Assembly: GCA_018400295.1 (NCBI GenBank)
Contig: JAGYMZ010000002.1
Location: 104,581-168,580, forward strand
DNA: 64,000 bases
Reading direction: 5' to 3'
From: Bacteroidales bacterium
GTDB lineage: Bacteria; Bacteroidota; Bacteroidia; Bacteroidales; B18-G4
Made by a program: the position numbers and the translations under genes. The notes beneath the pieces were generated by a model. The model was not told the origin of the DNA, ran no database searches, and worked only from the letters and a program-made list of their open reading frames with translations. Below are positions 39,477 through 48,880 of this stretch, piece by piece (within the stretch, counting starts at the first letter, position 1; each line of letters starts with the position of its first letter).

Positions 39477-41921
39477 ATGAACCTACAAACCTGCTATCCG
39501 AATGATGTGTCCATGGCCCGGGCACCCCGGCTTCAACCAGGGCCGGTTATCCGTAACTGCCTGACGAATTTTTCAATCCGGTTTTTTGGGATATTCATTA
39601 TCCTGATCATGATTGCAGCCGCCGGACATGCACAGGATAATATTTACGCCCGTGTTAAATTTCAGACCAACCCGGCTGAGTTCAATGCGCTTCTTCGCGC
39701 TGGCCTTCCGCTGGATGATGCCAGCATATCCCGGTCCTATGAAGTGATCGCCGAATTGTCCGATCGCGATATTCAGGTCCTTACAGAAAAAGGCATTTCT
39801 CACACGGTCCTTATTTCCGACCTTTCCCGTTTCTATGTGGAACGGAACGAGGCATACCGGAATTATAGTATTGAACGGGATGTTTCCAGCGAATATCCCG
39901 TACCGGAGGATTTTGAACTGGGCAGTATGGGGGGGTTTTGCACCCATGCCGAAATGATCGCCCATCTGGATAATATGTATTCAAAGTATCCCGGCCTCAT
40001 CACGGAAAAGGCCGTTGCAGGAACAACCCTGGAAGGCAGGGAAATATACTGGGTTAAGATCTCCGATAATCCTAACCAGGCGGAAGATGAGCCGGAAATA
40101 TTTTATAATGGCATGCACCATGCCCGCGAACCTATTGGTATGCAGCTGTTGCTTTATTACATGTATTACCTGCTTGAGAATTACGATACCGATGAAGAGG
40201 TTCAGTACCTGGTCAATAACCGGGAGATGTATTTCATCCCGGTTGTCAATGTGGACGGATATATATACAATGAATCCACCAATCCCAACGGGGGCGGTAT
40301 GTGGAGAAAGACACGCCGGGACAACGGCAACGGGTCATACGGTGTGGACGCCAACCGGAATTACGGGTATATGTGGGGATATGATAACTCAGGATCCTCG
40401 CCCGACCCCTGGGATGAAACCTATCGCGGCCCTTATGAATTTTCAGAACCGTGTGTCCAAACGCTCCGGGATTTCTGTATTGACCATGCGTTCGGTATCA
40501 CCTTGAATTATCATTCCTACAGTAATTTGTTACTTTACCCATGGGGATACATACCGGATCCATGTCCCGATGATGAAGTATTCCAAACCTGGTCGGTACA
40601 CATGACCAGGGATAACGGATATACATACGGGCCGGGGAGCACTACCATATATCCGAGCAATGGCGGCTCGGACGATTGGATGTACGGGGAGCAGGAAGAA
40701 AAGGAGCTGATCTATGCCTATACTCCCGAAGTAGGGAACAGCAATGATGGTTTCTGGCCGTCTGTCGGCCGAATTGTCCCGCTGTGCCAGGAAAATATGC
40801 TTGCCAATTTCCTGGCTGCCCATTTTACGGGTGCTTATGCGACCGTGGAAGACCAGTCTCCTCCGGCACTGGAGGAATTGGACGGCAACATTGATTTTAT
40901 GATCCAACGGTTGGGCCTTCAGGATGAGGCAACCTATACCGTATCCCTCGATCCTTTGTCGCCTGAAATCCTTGCCGTTGGTGATCCGGTTGCGTTTGAC
41001 CAGCTGGAATTGCTGGAGGAAAGCAACGGAAGCATATCCTATACGCTCGACCCGGCAATTCAAAGTGGAACGGTTGTTGAATTCCTGCTCAGCCTGGATA
41101 ACGGGACCTATGCTTTTACCGATACTTTGAGAAAAGCATTCGGGGAGCAGGAGATCATTTTCGAAGATGATGGCAACAATATGGAAAACTGGACATCGGT
41201 TCACTGGAACATCACTTCAGAAGCATACCATTCCGCTCCCTTTTCCATCACGGATTCCCCCAATGGGAACTACAACAGCTATACCAATAGCTCGGTGACC
41301 ACCATCCAGGAAATCGACCTGGGGGATGCCGTATCGGCGGTACTGAATTTCTGGGCCCGCTGGGACATAGAAGCCGGATGGGATTATGCACAGGTGAAGG
41401 TTTCCACCAACAACGGGGCCACCTGGACCCCACTGGAAGGGAACTACACAAAAACCGGCAACAGCAACCAGGCACCGGGCCAGCCCCTCTACGATGGTAC
41501 CCAGCTTTCCTGGGTAGAGGAGGAGATCAGCCTGGATGATTTCCTCGGGGAACAGATCCTGCTCCGCTTTACCATTATTACAGATGCCTATGTGAATGAA
41601 GACGGGTTTTATTTTGATGACCTGAGCGTTGGTATAATCCCTGGAGGGGGTGTTGGGATGACAGGTCCAGATAAAGCGGATGCGGTTTTTGACATCTATC
41701 CAAATCCCGCCACCCGGCGCATCAACATCAATACTCTTCCCGGCCATGGAGATCCCTATATCCTCGATGTATTCAATGCCCACGGTCAACACCTGGAACA
41801 ATCACAGATCCCTGCAGGTTCAAGCAAACTGGACATCCGTGGCTGGCATCCCGGTGTCTATTATCTGAGAATGCATGCCCCGGGAATGAAAACCGCGGTT
41901 AATAAGCTGGTGGTTTATTGA
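39477..41921 (+). CDS. M14 family zinc carboxypeptidase with T9SS C-terminal sorting domain
   Basis: YNGMHHAREPIGMQLLLYYMYYLLENY, PVVNVDGYIYNESTNPNGGGMWRKTRRDNGNGSYGVDANRNYGYMWGYDN, C-terminal FDIYPNPATRRININTL…GVYYLRMHAPGMKTAVNKLVVY. Confidence 0.93.
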   Translation: MNLQTCYPNDVSMARAPRLQPGPVIRNCLTNFSIRFFGIFIILIMIAAAGHAQDNIYARVKFQTNPAEFNALLRAGLPLDDASISRSYEVIAELSDRDIQVLTEKGISHTVLISDLSRFYVERNEAYRNYSIERDVSSEYPVPEDFELGSMGGFCTHAEMIAHLDNMYSKYPGLITEKAVAGTTLEGREIYWVKISDNPNQAEDEPEIFYNGMHHAREPIGMQLLLYYMYYLLENYDTDEEVQYLVNNREMYFIPVVNVDGYIYNESTNPNGGGMWRKTRRDNGNGSYGVDANRNYGYMWGYDNSGSSPDPWDETYRGPYEFSEPCVQTLRDFCIDHAFGITLNYHSYSNLLLYPWGYIPDPCPDDEVFQTWSVHMTRDNGYTYGPGSTTIYPSNGGSDDWMYGEQEEKELIYAYTPEVGNSNDGFWPSVGRIVPLCQENMLANFLAAHFTGAYATVEDQSPPALEELDGNIDFMIQRLGLQDEATYTVSLDPLSPEILAVGDPVAFDQLELLEESNGSISYTLDPAIQSGTVVEFLLSLDNGTYAFTDTLRKAFGEQEIIFEDDGNNMENWTSVHWNITSEAYHSAPFSITDSPNGNYNSYTNSSVTTIQEIDLGDAVSAVLNFWARWDIEAGWDYAQVKVSTNNGATWTPLEGNYTKTGNSNQAPGQPLYDGTQLSWVEEEISLDDFLGEQILLRFTIITDAYVNEDGFYFDDLSVGIIPGGGVGMTGPDKADAVFDIYPNPATRRININTLPGHGDPYILDVFNAHGQHLEQSQIPAGSSKLDIRGWHPGVYYLRMHAPGMKTAVNKLVVY

Positions 41922-41999
41922 TCCACGCCAATCTCGCGATTGAATTTTTATTTGGCCCATACAACCCTATCGGGATTTAATTCCCCTGTTAAATGACAG

Positions 42000-42011
42000 G
42001 CCACCGGTGGC
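42000..42011. promoter_or_regulatory. 12-bp perfect palindrome GCCACCGGTGGC upstream of the ECF sigma gene; function unknown
   Basis: Read directly from sequence, 64 bp upstream of the ATG at 42076. Confidence 0.25.
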
Positions 42012-42075
42012 TTGCGGCTTTTGGTATTGTGCAGTGTGGACATCCCCTGTTGGACAGGTTTGTTCGGGCTGTCGT

Positions 42076-42633
42076 ATGAATAATTTATTAATCAAAAAGG
42101 AACTGGATATCTCTGTACCCATATGGACCAACGAGGATTTGATCCGGGGTTGCCTCAGGAATGATCAATGCTGTCAAAAAGCCTTGTATGAAAGGTATTG
42201 CGATATTATGTATTCCAAATCATACCGCATTACCGGGGACCGGCACCTGGCCAGTGATGCCCTGCAGGAAGCTTTTATTCAGGTATTCCGGGATATCGGA
42301 CAGCTGAAGGAACCTGCTTCCCTGGGTGCCTGGATAAAAAGCATCGTTGTGCGGTCTGCGCTGAAGACGGTCAGAAAATACAAGGCATTGAAATTTGAGG
42401 AGCTGAAACCCAGTCATACCCGTATCGTCTGGCAGGTGCCTATGAGCGGGGAAGCGCTGGAAAAGGCCATTCTCAGTTTGCCGCCGGGTTACCAGGTGGT
42501 TTTCCTTCTGGTCGAAGTAGAGGGGTACCGTCATCATGAAGTTGCAGAAATGCTTGATATTTCAATAGGGACATCAAAATCCCAGCTTTTTCATGCCAAA
42601 AAAATGCTGAAGGATATACTTAAAGAACACTGA
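42076..42633 (+). CDS. RNA polymerase sigma-70 family (ECF-type) sigma factor
   Basis: From ATG 42076: NEDLIRGCLRNDQCCQKALYERYCDIMYSKSYRITGDRHLASDALQEAFIQVFRDIGQ; sigma4 LPPGYQVVFLLVEVEGYRHHEVAEMLDISIGTSKSQLFHAKKML. Confidence 0.93.
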   Translation: MNNLLIKKELDISVPIWTNEDLIRGCLRNDQCCQKALYERYCDIMYSKSYRITGDRHLASDALQEAFIQVFRDIGQLKEPASLGAWIKSIVVRSALKTVRKYKALKFEELKPSHTRIVWQVPMSGEALEKAILSLPPGYQVVFLLVEVEGYRHHEVAEMLDISIGTSKSQLFHAKKMLKDILKEH

Positions 42634-42635
42634 TC

Positions 42636-44072
42636 GTGGAGTGGAAAGAAGAAAATAGAAGCATACTTGAACAGGGTATCCGGGATCTTCCCCGGCACAA
42701 TGCCCCGGCGGCTGTATGGAATAACCTGGAAATTGAGCTGTTCACTGTTTCTGAAAAGGACTTGCCCAGCCATACCCCTCCTTATTCCACCTGGCAGGGC
42801 ATAGAGCTGGGATTGGCCGGCTTCCGTGAGAAAAAATCATATCCCAGGAAAAGAAGGGTATGGCTTATCGTACTTCCCCTCGTGATCGCTGCAGGTGTTC
42901 TTCTTTTTCTGCACAGGGAAAACCGGTTTGTTCGGGATGGTCTCCCTGTTCGGGTGGAAGAGGGGAATACCCATATCCCCGGCAAACCGGTTCTGGAAAC
43001 CTCCCCGGGTTGGAGCCGCATGAAGCCGGTATCCGTTGCCCTGATCCAGCGGGAAAATCCATATCCCGGAGAAGCCGGGGCTGCGGCTTTTCCTCCCATT
43101 ATCTCCTCAGGGGAAGGCATGCATCTAAGGAAGGGCAATGCAGCATCGTTTACTGCCATCTTTGCCCATGGACCGGATGCCGGCAGTCTGGAAGACAGGG
43201 CAGGCCTGGTTCCCGTTTTGATGAAAAATCTGCCTGCAAACAAGGTATATGCGAACAGCAGATACCTTTTCCCGGAAGGGGACGCCCGCTTGCTGGCCAA
43301 CCCTGACCCGGACGGCAAGGAGGAAGTTTATCTCTCCGGTAAGGACAAATATGAAACATGCCCCGGTTTTACCAGGAATTCCCATTCATTGGCAGGTTTT
43401 TCTGCCGGCTATGGATTTTTTCCCTCCGGGCAGGAAGAAAGCGGGGGCAGCATGGAATACTGGTATGAGCTCAATGCAGGATATACCTACCAAAAAAGCA
43501 GGTTTTATGCCGGGGCAGGCCTGGGGGTCATTTTTTCAGCGGATGAATCGGAAGGGGAATACAGCTATTTAAAGAATGAGCTTATCAATAGCTATGAATA
43601 CGTAGATTCCATTTACATCGACCCGGTTACAGGGAATGTCCACTATTATACCACAAATGTGAATGTCTATGATTCCGTATTGCATGAGGAAACTGTTCCC
43701 ATTTCAACAAGCTATACCTATCTGCAATTGCCTGTGCATGCAGGCATAAACATATGGTCCCCGGGGAAATTCAGTGTCGGGTTTACTGTGGGGGCATCCT
43801 TTATTGCGGAGATGGGCAGGAACGAAAAGGTCCCTGCTTACGACCTGAACGGGGCCCGTCTGCTGAGCGAGGATCGCAGCAGGGTTAAAAGAAACTCCTT
43901 TTATATCAAGGCATTTGCAGGTCCGGACCTGATGTGGAACATTTCGGAAAGGATGAAAGTGTTTTTGGCATCCCGCTTTTCCCTTTTTCCGGAAGGTGTC
44001 TATGCAGAAAGCGCAAAAGGCCGTTCTTTTTCAGTAGGCATCCACGGAGGCGTACGGTTCAGGATCCCCTGA
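42636..44072 (+). CDS. Putative dual membrane-spanning anti-sigma factor: N-terminal cytosolic segment + single TM + periplasmic linker + C-terminal outer-membrane beta-barrel
   Basis: GTG start 2 bp after the sigma stop. RKRRVWLIVLPLVIAAGVLLFLHREN TM helix, then alternating aromatic barrel strands ending GVYAESAKGRSFSVGIHGGVRFRIP. Confidence 0.7.
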   Translation: MEWKEENRSILEQGIRDLPRHNAPAAVWNNLEIELFTVSEKDLPSHTPPYSTWQGIELGLAGFREKKSYPRKRRVWLIVLPLVIAAGVLLFLHRENRFVRDGLPVRVEEGNTHIPGKPVLETSPGWSRMKPVSVALIQRENPYPGEAGAAAFPPIISSGEGMHLRKGNAASFTAIFAHGPDAGSLEDRAGLVPVLMKNLPANKVYANSRYLFPEGDARLLANPDPDGKEEVYLSGKDKYETCPGFTRNSHSLAGFSAGYGFFPSGQEESGGSMEYWYELNAGYTYQKSRFYAGAGLGVIFSADESEGEYSYLKNELINSYEYVDSIYIDPVTGNVHYYTTNVNVYDSVLHEETVPISTSYTYLQLPVHAGINIWSPGKFSVGFTVGASFIAEMGRNEKVPAYDLNGARLLSEDRSRVKRNSFYIKAFAGPDLMWNISERMKVFLASRFSLFPEGVYAESAKGRSFSVGIHGGVRFRIP

Positions 44073-44139
44073 TGCAACCTTTTCTACATTTGTCGTCCCT
44101 ATCAGTAAAAGACCAAAAAAAAATTTAAAAATTCGCATT

Positions 44140-47100
44140 ATGAGAAATTTACTCCTCACATTATTCGTTTTCACATGCATTTCCGGTATTTTTTCACAGG
44201 AGGCAGGTCCCCGGGATCGTGCTCCGCAAATCAATACTGACCTGGACCCCCTAACGCGGGATGCATGGGATGTGCAATTCAATTTTCCGGTGGATACGGC
44301 ATATACCCAGACCGGAATAGAAACCGACGGCACATATCTATATTGCGTTGGCTGGAACGATGAACGCATTGTTAAATACGACCTTCAGGGGAATGTCATC
44401 GGGGATTTTACCATACCCGGCGCATACAAGCTGAGGGACCTGGCTTACGACGGGCAGTATTTTTACAGTGGTTTGGGCTTTGAAAACCTAATGCTGGTCA
44501 TGGACTTTACCAATGAGGTACTGGTGGATTCCATACCCCTTTCGTTCAGTTTCCGGGCCATGGCTTATGACCATGACCTGGATGTGTTCTATGCCAATAA
44601 CTGGAGTACGGATATCACCATTTTTGAGGCAGACGGAACCATAGTGGGCAGCATAGATATTGGCGATTGGGAATACAAACAATTTTACGGTTTTGCTTAT
44701 GACGGCTGGTCAGATGATGGTCCGTTTCTATGGGGCTTCAGCCAGGATGGACTGAACGGGAACACCCTGGTACAGATCAAGCTCCCGGAAGGCACTGAAA
44801 CCGGCTTTGTGATGGACCTTACTCCAATGGCCATCGGCAGTCCCTATACACCCCTGGCCGGAGGGTTGTTCACACATGAAAACCTGGTGGGCGAAACCGT
44901 TACCCTGGGCGGGTTGATGCAGAACAATGCAGTATTCGGCCTGGAGCTGGGGGATGCTTTTTGGAACCCGCCCGTGGATTCCTGCTATGGGCCGGTATTC
45001 CTGCATGCTGCATTGAAAGACAGCATGAGCACACAACTGACATGGGGTGCACCCCAATTCGCCGTACTCAATGAAAATTTTGAAGGGGCCCAGTTCCCGC
45101 CCCAGGGCTGGTCTGTGCAATCCCAGGGCAATGGCTGGAAAAACGGCGATACGGTTGTCCATGCCGCATGGGAAGTTCCCCGGTGGGATTCGCATTTTGC
45201 TTACACGGACGATATAGAAAACCCCTCCAATGGTTGTTGCGATTACCTGGTCACCCCGGCTTTGATCATCGACCATACCTATGATTTCTACCTGAAATTC
45301 GAAAGCTATTATAACGGGGCCGCCGGGCATGAAGCATACGTCAAATACAGCCTGGATGACGGAACTAACTGGGAGCTTTTACACACATTGAGCCCGCAAA
45401 ACGAATGGGCCAGCCTGAATATTGACCTTTCTCTGATCCAGGGGGCCGATTCGGCCAACCCCATACGGTTCGCCTTCCACTCCGACGACGGGCAAGGCGA
45501 TGGATCGGGCTGGGTCATTGATAATGTCCTGGTCCATTCCGACAATGTGCTCATTGAACCCAACAGTTACCAGGTATTCAGGGACGGTTCCCAGGTAAAT
45601 TACCGGCCGGTGACCGGCTTGAGCTACCTGGATGAGGAGATCATACCGGGGACCTATGAATATGAAGTCTATGCGATCTATGATTCCTGTTCCCAGTATG
45701 GCGGCCCGGTATACATTGAGATCCCTGACCGTCCGGCACCTCCGCCATACACCGGACCTTGTTTGCCCCCGGAAAACCTGCAGGCCGGGACAGAGCTTAC
45801 AGATGTGTTGTTGAGATGGAATTCCCCAATGGGCTCGATCAGGCAATGGAAAAATGCACCCGAAACGGATCCATTTGCCGAGTTTTCCCCGGAAAGCAAA
45901 AGGATATTGCCTAACCGGGCATCCAGGGAATCCTGGGATGTACAGTTCCAGTTTCCCGTGGCTGTGGGGGGCGGTGAGGCCGGTGTGGAAACCGACGGAA
46001 ATTTCATTTATACATCGGAGTGGAACGGCGATAATATTCATAAATATTCTCTTGACGGGACCCACATGGGAACCTTTTCCTTTCCCCTGAGCGATAATAT
46101 CCGGGATATGGCCTATGTAGAAAGTGAGGGGTATTTTTATGGGACCAACGGTAGCAACCAGATCATTATCATGGATTTTGAAACGCTTTCCTTTATCGGA
46201 AACCTGGTCCTTAGCGCTAATGCCCGGGGGATTGCTTATGACAACGACCTGGATGCCTTTTACGTGAACAATTGGTCAACCGATATTATGCTGATCGACA
46301 GGGAAACGGGGAGCTGGATCTCTTCATTCCCCACCGGGTTGTATGGTAGTTATTACGGTTTTGCATACGATCACTGGACAGACGGTGGACCCTATTTGTG
46401 GGGGTTTTCCCAGGATGGTATCGGATATGCCACCCTGGTGCAGATTGCTCTGCCCTCTGGCCTGGAAACCGGTTTTACAATGGATTTGAGCTTTTTGTCA
46501 ACCAGTGGTACCGGTTTGGCCGGGGGTCTGTATACCCAACCGGATATGGTGCCCGGGACGGTTACCCTGGGTGGGGTGATACAGAATGAAACCATATTCG
46601 GCCTTGAACTGGGCGAAGCTGTCTTTGACCAATTTCTTGAAGGGTATAATGTATACCGCGATGCTTCCCTTTTGAACTCCCTGCCCGTACAGGATACTTT
46701 TTATTTGGATGAAGGGCTTGCCCCAGGGACATACAGCTATGAAGCCACGGCTGTTTATGTGGATTCCCTGGGCGTGCCCGTCTGCGAATCCGAACCGGCC
46801 GGGCCGGTGGAAATTGAAATAAGCAACGGGCTGGTCCTGGGTGGAAATGTCTTTGCAGGGACTTCCAAGCTGGAAGAAGGGTTTGCATATGGGTACCAAT
46901 ATACTGAAGGTGAAGTGGTCAGCGAAACCGTGGCTTTGGTTGACGATTTGGGATATTATTTCTTCTTCCCTTTTTCAAGCAACGATTATTATGTTAAAAT
47001 CAAACCCGCACCTGCTTCGGCTTTTTATGATGATTACATCCCCACATACTATGGGGATGTGATCCACTGGGAGGATGCCGGGCTGATCCAGCTGACATCG

Positions 47101-47727
47101 AACATCTACAATGCGGATATCCGGATGTTACCCTTTTCAAGCGGTACTTCCGGCCCCGCATCGATCCAAGGGTTGATCTCCCGGGAGGAGGGCAGCGGCG
47201 TTACCTCCCCGGCCCCGGATGTCCCGGTGATGTTGTTCAATGAAGCGGGCGAATGCGTGGCATTGGATTATTCCGGTGCCCAGGGGGCTTTTGAATTCAA
47301 CGGTATCGGCCACGGAACTTATGGATTGCTTGCAGAAATGGTTGGCAAACGCATGGACCCTGTGCATTTCACCCTGGACGATCAAACCCCGTCGGCCGGT
47401 AACATCCATTTCCTCATCCAGCACGACCAGATCGTATTGGGTATGGACGATCCTTTGCCCGGCCGGGTGGAGTTCATCAGTGAAATATATCCCAACCCTG
47501 CCCGGGAGCATGCTCGGATCCGGATCGACCTGAAGGAAAAAACCCTCATTTCTTTTTCTGTGTATGATGCCCGGGGCAAACAGGTCCGTGGTTTCATCCG
47601 GTCACTGGAGTCCGGGCCAAATACCTTCAGCCTTGATTTATCGGATATGGATAACGGGCTATATTACGTCCTGATCGTTTCGCAAGGGGAAAGGATCGGT
47701 CAACAAAAATTGATCATTTCGAAATAA
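44140..47727 (+). CDS. Large secreted protein with duplicated beta-propeller-like module, choice-of-anchor-J-like domain and T9SS C-terminal sorting domain
   Basis: Two homologous segments (RDAWDVQFNFPVDT… and RESWDVQFQFPVAV…); jelly-roll segment EGAQFPPQGWSVQSQGNGW…GWVIDNVLVHSD; C-terminal SEIYPNPAREHARIRI…NGLYYVLIVSQGERIGQQKLIISK. Confidence 0.85.
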   Translation: MRNLLLTLFVFTCISGIFSQEAGPRDRAPQINTDLDPLTRDAWDVQFNFPVDTAYTQTGIETDGTYLYCVGWNDERIVKYDLQGNVIGDFTIPGAYKLRDLAYDGQYFYSGLGFENLMLVMDFTNEVLVDSIPLSFSFRAMAYDHDLDVFYANNWSTDITIFEADGTIVGSIDIGDWEYKQFYGFAYDGWSDDGPFLWGFSQDGLNGNTLVQIKLPEGTETGFVMDLTPMAIGSPYTPLAGGLFTHENLVGETVTLGGLMQNNAVFGLELGDAFWNPPVDSCYGPVFLHAALKDSMSTQLTWGAPQFAVLNENFEGAQFPPQGWSVQSQGNGWKNGDTVVHAAWEVPRWDSHFAYTDDIENPSNGCCDYLVTPALIIDHTYDFYLKFESYYNGAAGHEAYVKYSLDDGTNWELLHTLSPQNEWASLNIDLSLIQGADSANPIRFAFHSDDGQGDGSGWVIDNVLVHSDNVLIEPNSYQVFRDGSQVNYRPVTGLSYLDEEIIPGTYEYEVYAIYDSCSQYGGPVYIEIPDRPAPPPYTGPCLPPENLQAGTELTDVLLRWNSPMGSIRQWKNAPETDPFAEFSPESKRILPNRASRESWDVQFQFPVAVGGGEAGVETDGNFIYTSEWNGDNIHKYSLDGTHMGTFSFPLSDNIRDMAYVESEGYFYGTNGSNQIIIMDFETLSFIGNLVLSANARGIAYDNDLDAFYVNNWSTDIMLIDRETGSWISSFPTGLYGSYYGFAYDHWTDGGPYLWGFSQDGIGYATLVQIALPSGLETGFTMDLSFLSTSGTGLAGGLYTQPDMVPGTVTLGGVIQNETIFGLELGEAVFDQFLEGYNVYRDASLLNSLPVQDTFYLDEGLAPGTYSYEATAVYVDSLGVPVCESEPAGPVEIEISNGLVLGGNVFAGTSKLEEGFAYGYQYTEGEVVSETVALVDDLGYYFFFPFSSNDYYVKIKPAPASAFYDDYIPTYYGDVIHWEDAGLIQLTSNIYNADIRMLPFSSGTSGPASIQGLISREEGSGVTSPAPDVPVMLFNEAGECVALDYSGAQGAFEFNGIGHGTYGLLAEMVGKRMDPVHFTLDDQTPSAGNIHFLIQHDQIVLGMDDPLPGRVEFISEIYPNPAREHARIRIDLKEKTLISFSVYDARGKQVRGFIRSLESGPNTFSLDLSDMDNGLYYVLIVSQGERIGQQKLIISK

Positions 47728-47747
47728 TACATAGCGACTTATTTGCT

Positions 47748-47785
47748 AAAGGCCGTCCTCAGGCATAAGAGGACGGCCTTTTTTT
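47748..47785 (+). terminator. Rho-independent terminator
   Basis: AAAGGCCGTCCTC AGGCATAA GAGGACGGCCTTT followed by a T-run. Confidence 0.93.
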
Positions 47786-47888
47786 CTGGAAACCGTCAGG
47801 CTTTCTATTTTTTTCTTACTTTTGAAACGTTAAAAGTCAGGCCAATGTAAAAACAAAGGAAGTTATCCACTGCTAAACAGGAGGTCGC

Positions 47889-48800
47889 ATGATTGAAACC
47901 ATCAAAATCGGAACGCTGAAGTGGCATCACATACTCAGCCCTTCGGAAGATGACCTGCAGTTTTTAAGCGATAACTTTCATTTCCACCCGCTTGATCTGG
48001 AAGACTGCCGCAGTAAGCTGAACCAGCGGCCCAAGGTCGATGTTTACGATGATTACTTTTTTCTGATCCTGCATTTCCCGAGTTTTGATGACAAAGGACG
48101 TTTCATCCGCATACGGGAGGTTAAAATGTTCTGGGGCGAGGATTTCCTGATCACCATAGGAAGTACGCACTGGGTTGTTACGGACATGTTCCTGAAAGCA
48201 AAGGAACAAATGGAAAGAAAAGAGGAATTTGAGGTGGGTACCAGCGATGCCTTGCTTTATAAGGTCCTGGAAAGACTGATGCGGGAAACCCTGGTGCTCA
48301 TGCGCAAGGTCGGACAGGAGGTGGAATTCCTGAACAGTCAGCTATTCAGCAAACGGGCGGTATATACCATTGAACGGATATCGATCACCCGGAAGAACAT
48401 CATCCTGCTGAACACCATTTTTAAACCCCAGCTGCCGCTGTTCCATAATTTTGAAACGGGAAAAATCGAGGGATATGCGGAGAACATGGAGGATTACTGG
48501 GGCAATATTCTCGACTATTACCAGCGGATGTGGGATATGATCGAGGATTACCAGGAGCTCATCATAGGGCTTTCAAAAACCTTTGATAGTCTGCAGGCCA
48601 ATAAGACTAATGAGATCATGAAGGTGCTGACTTTCTTCTCAACCATATTGCTTCCCCTGACATTCCTCACGGGTTTGTATGGTATGAATGTGGGCTTGCC
48701 TTTGGAGGATGATCCCAATGCTTTTTTTCTTATTGTCGGCATCATGGTGGTGGTCGTTTTTGTAATGATCCTGTACTTCAAGAAGAGAAAATGGATATAA
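47889..48800 (+). CDS. corA: CorA-like magnesium/divalent cation transporter
   Basis: C-terminal STILLPLTFLTGLYGMNVGLPLEDDPNAF: GMN motif with two TM helices. Confidence 0.95.
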   Translation: MIETIKIGTLKWHHILSPSEDDLQFLSDNFHFHPLDLEDCRSKLNQRPKVDVYDDYFFLILHFPSFDDKGRFIRIREVKMFWGEDFLITIGSTHWVVTDMFLKAKEQMERKEEFEVGTSDALLYKVLERLMRETLVLMRKVGQEVEFLNSQLFSKRAVYTIERISITRKNIILLNTIFKPQLPLFHNFETGKIEGYAENMEDYWGNILDYYQRMWDMIEDYQELIIGLSKTFDSLQANKTNEIMKVLTFFSTILLPLTFLTGLYGMNVGLPLEDDPNAFFLIVGIMVVVVFVMILYFKKRKWI

Positions 48801-48880
48801 GCCCGGCCTGCATGGGGCTGCAACAGACAGATGGCTGATCGTTGCATGCCATAGCAGCCGGGTGCCTTGCCGGAAAGAAT

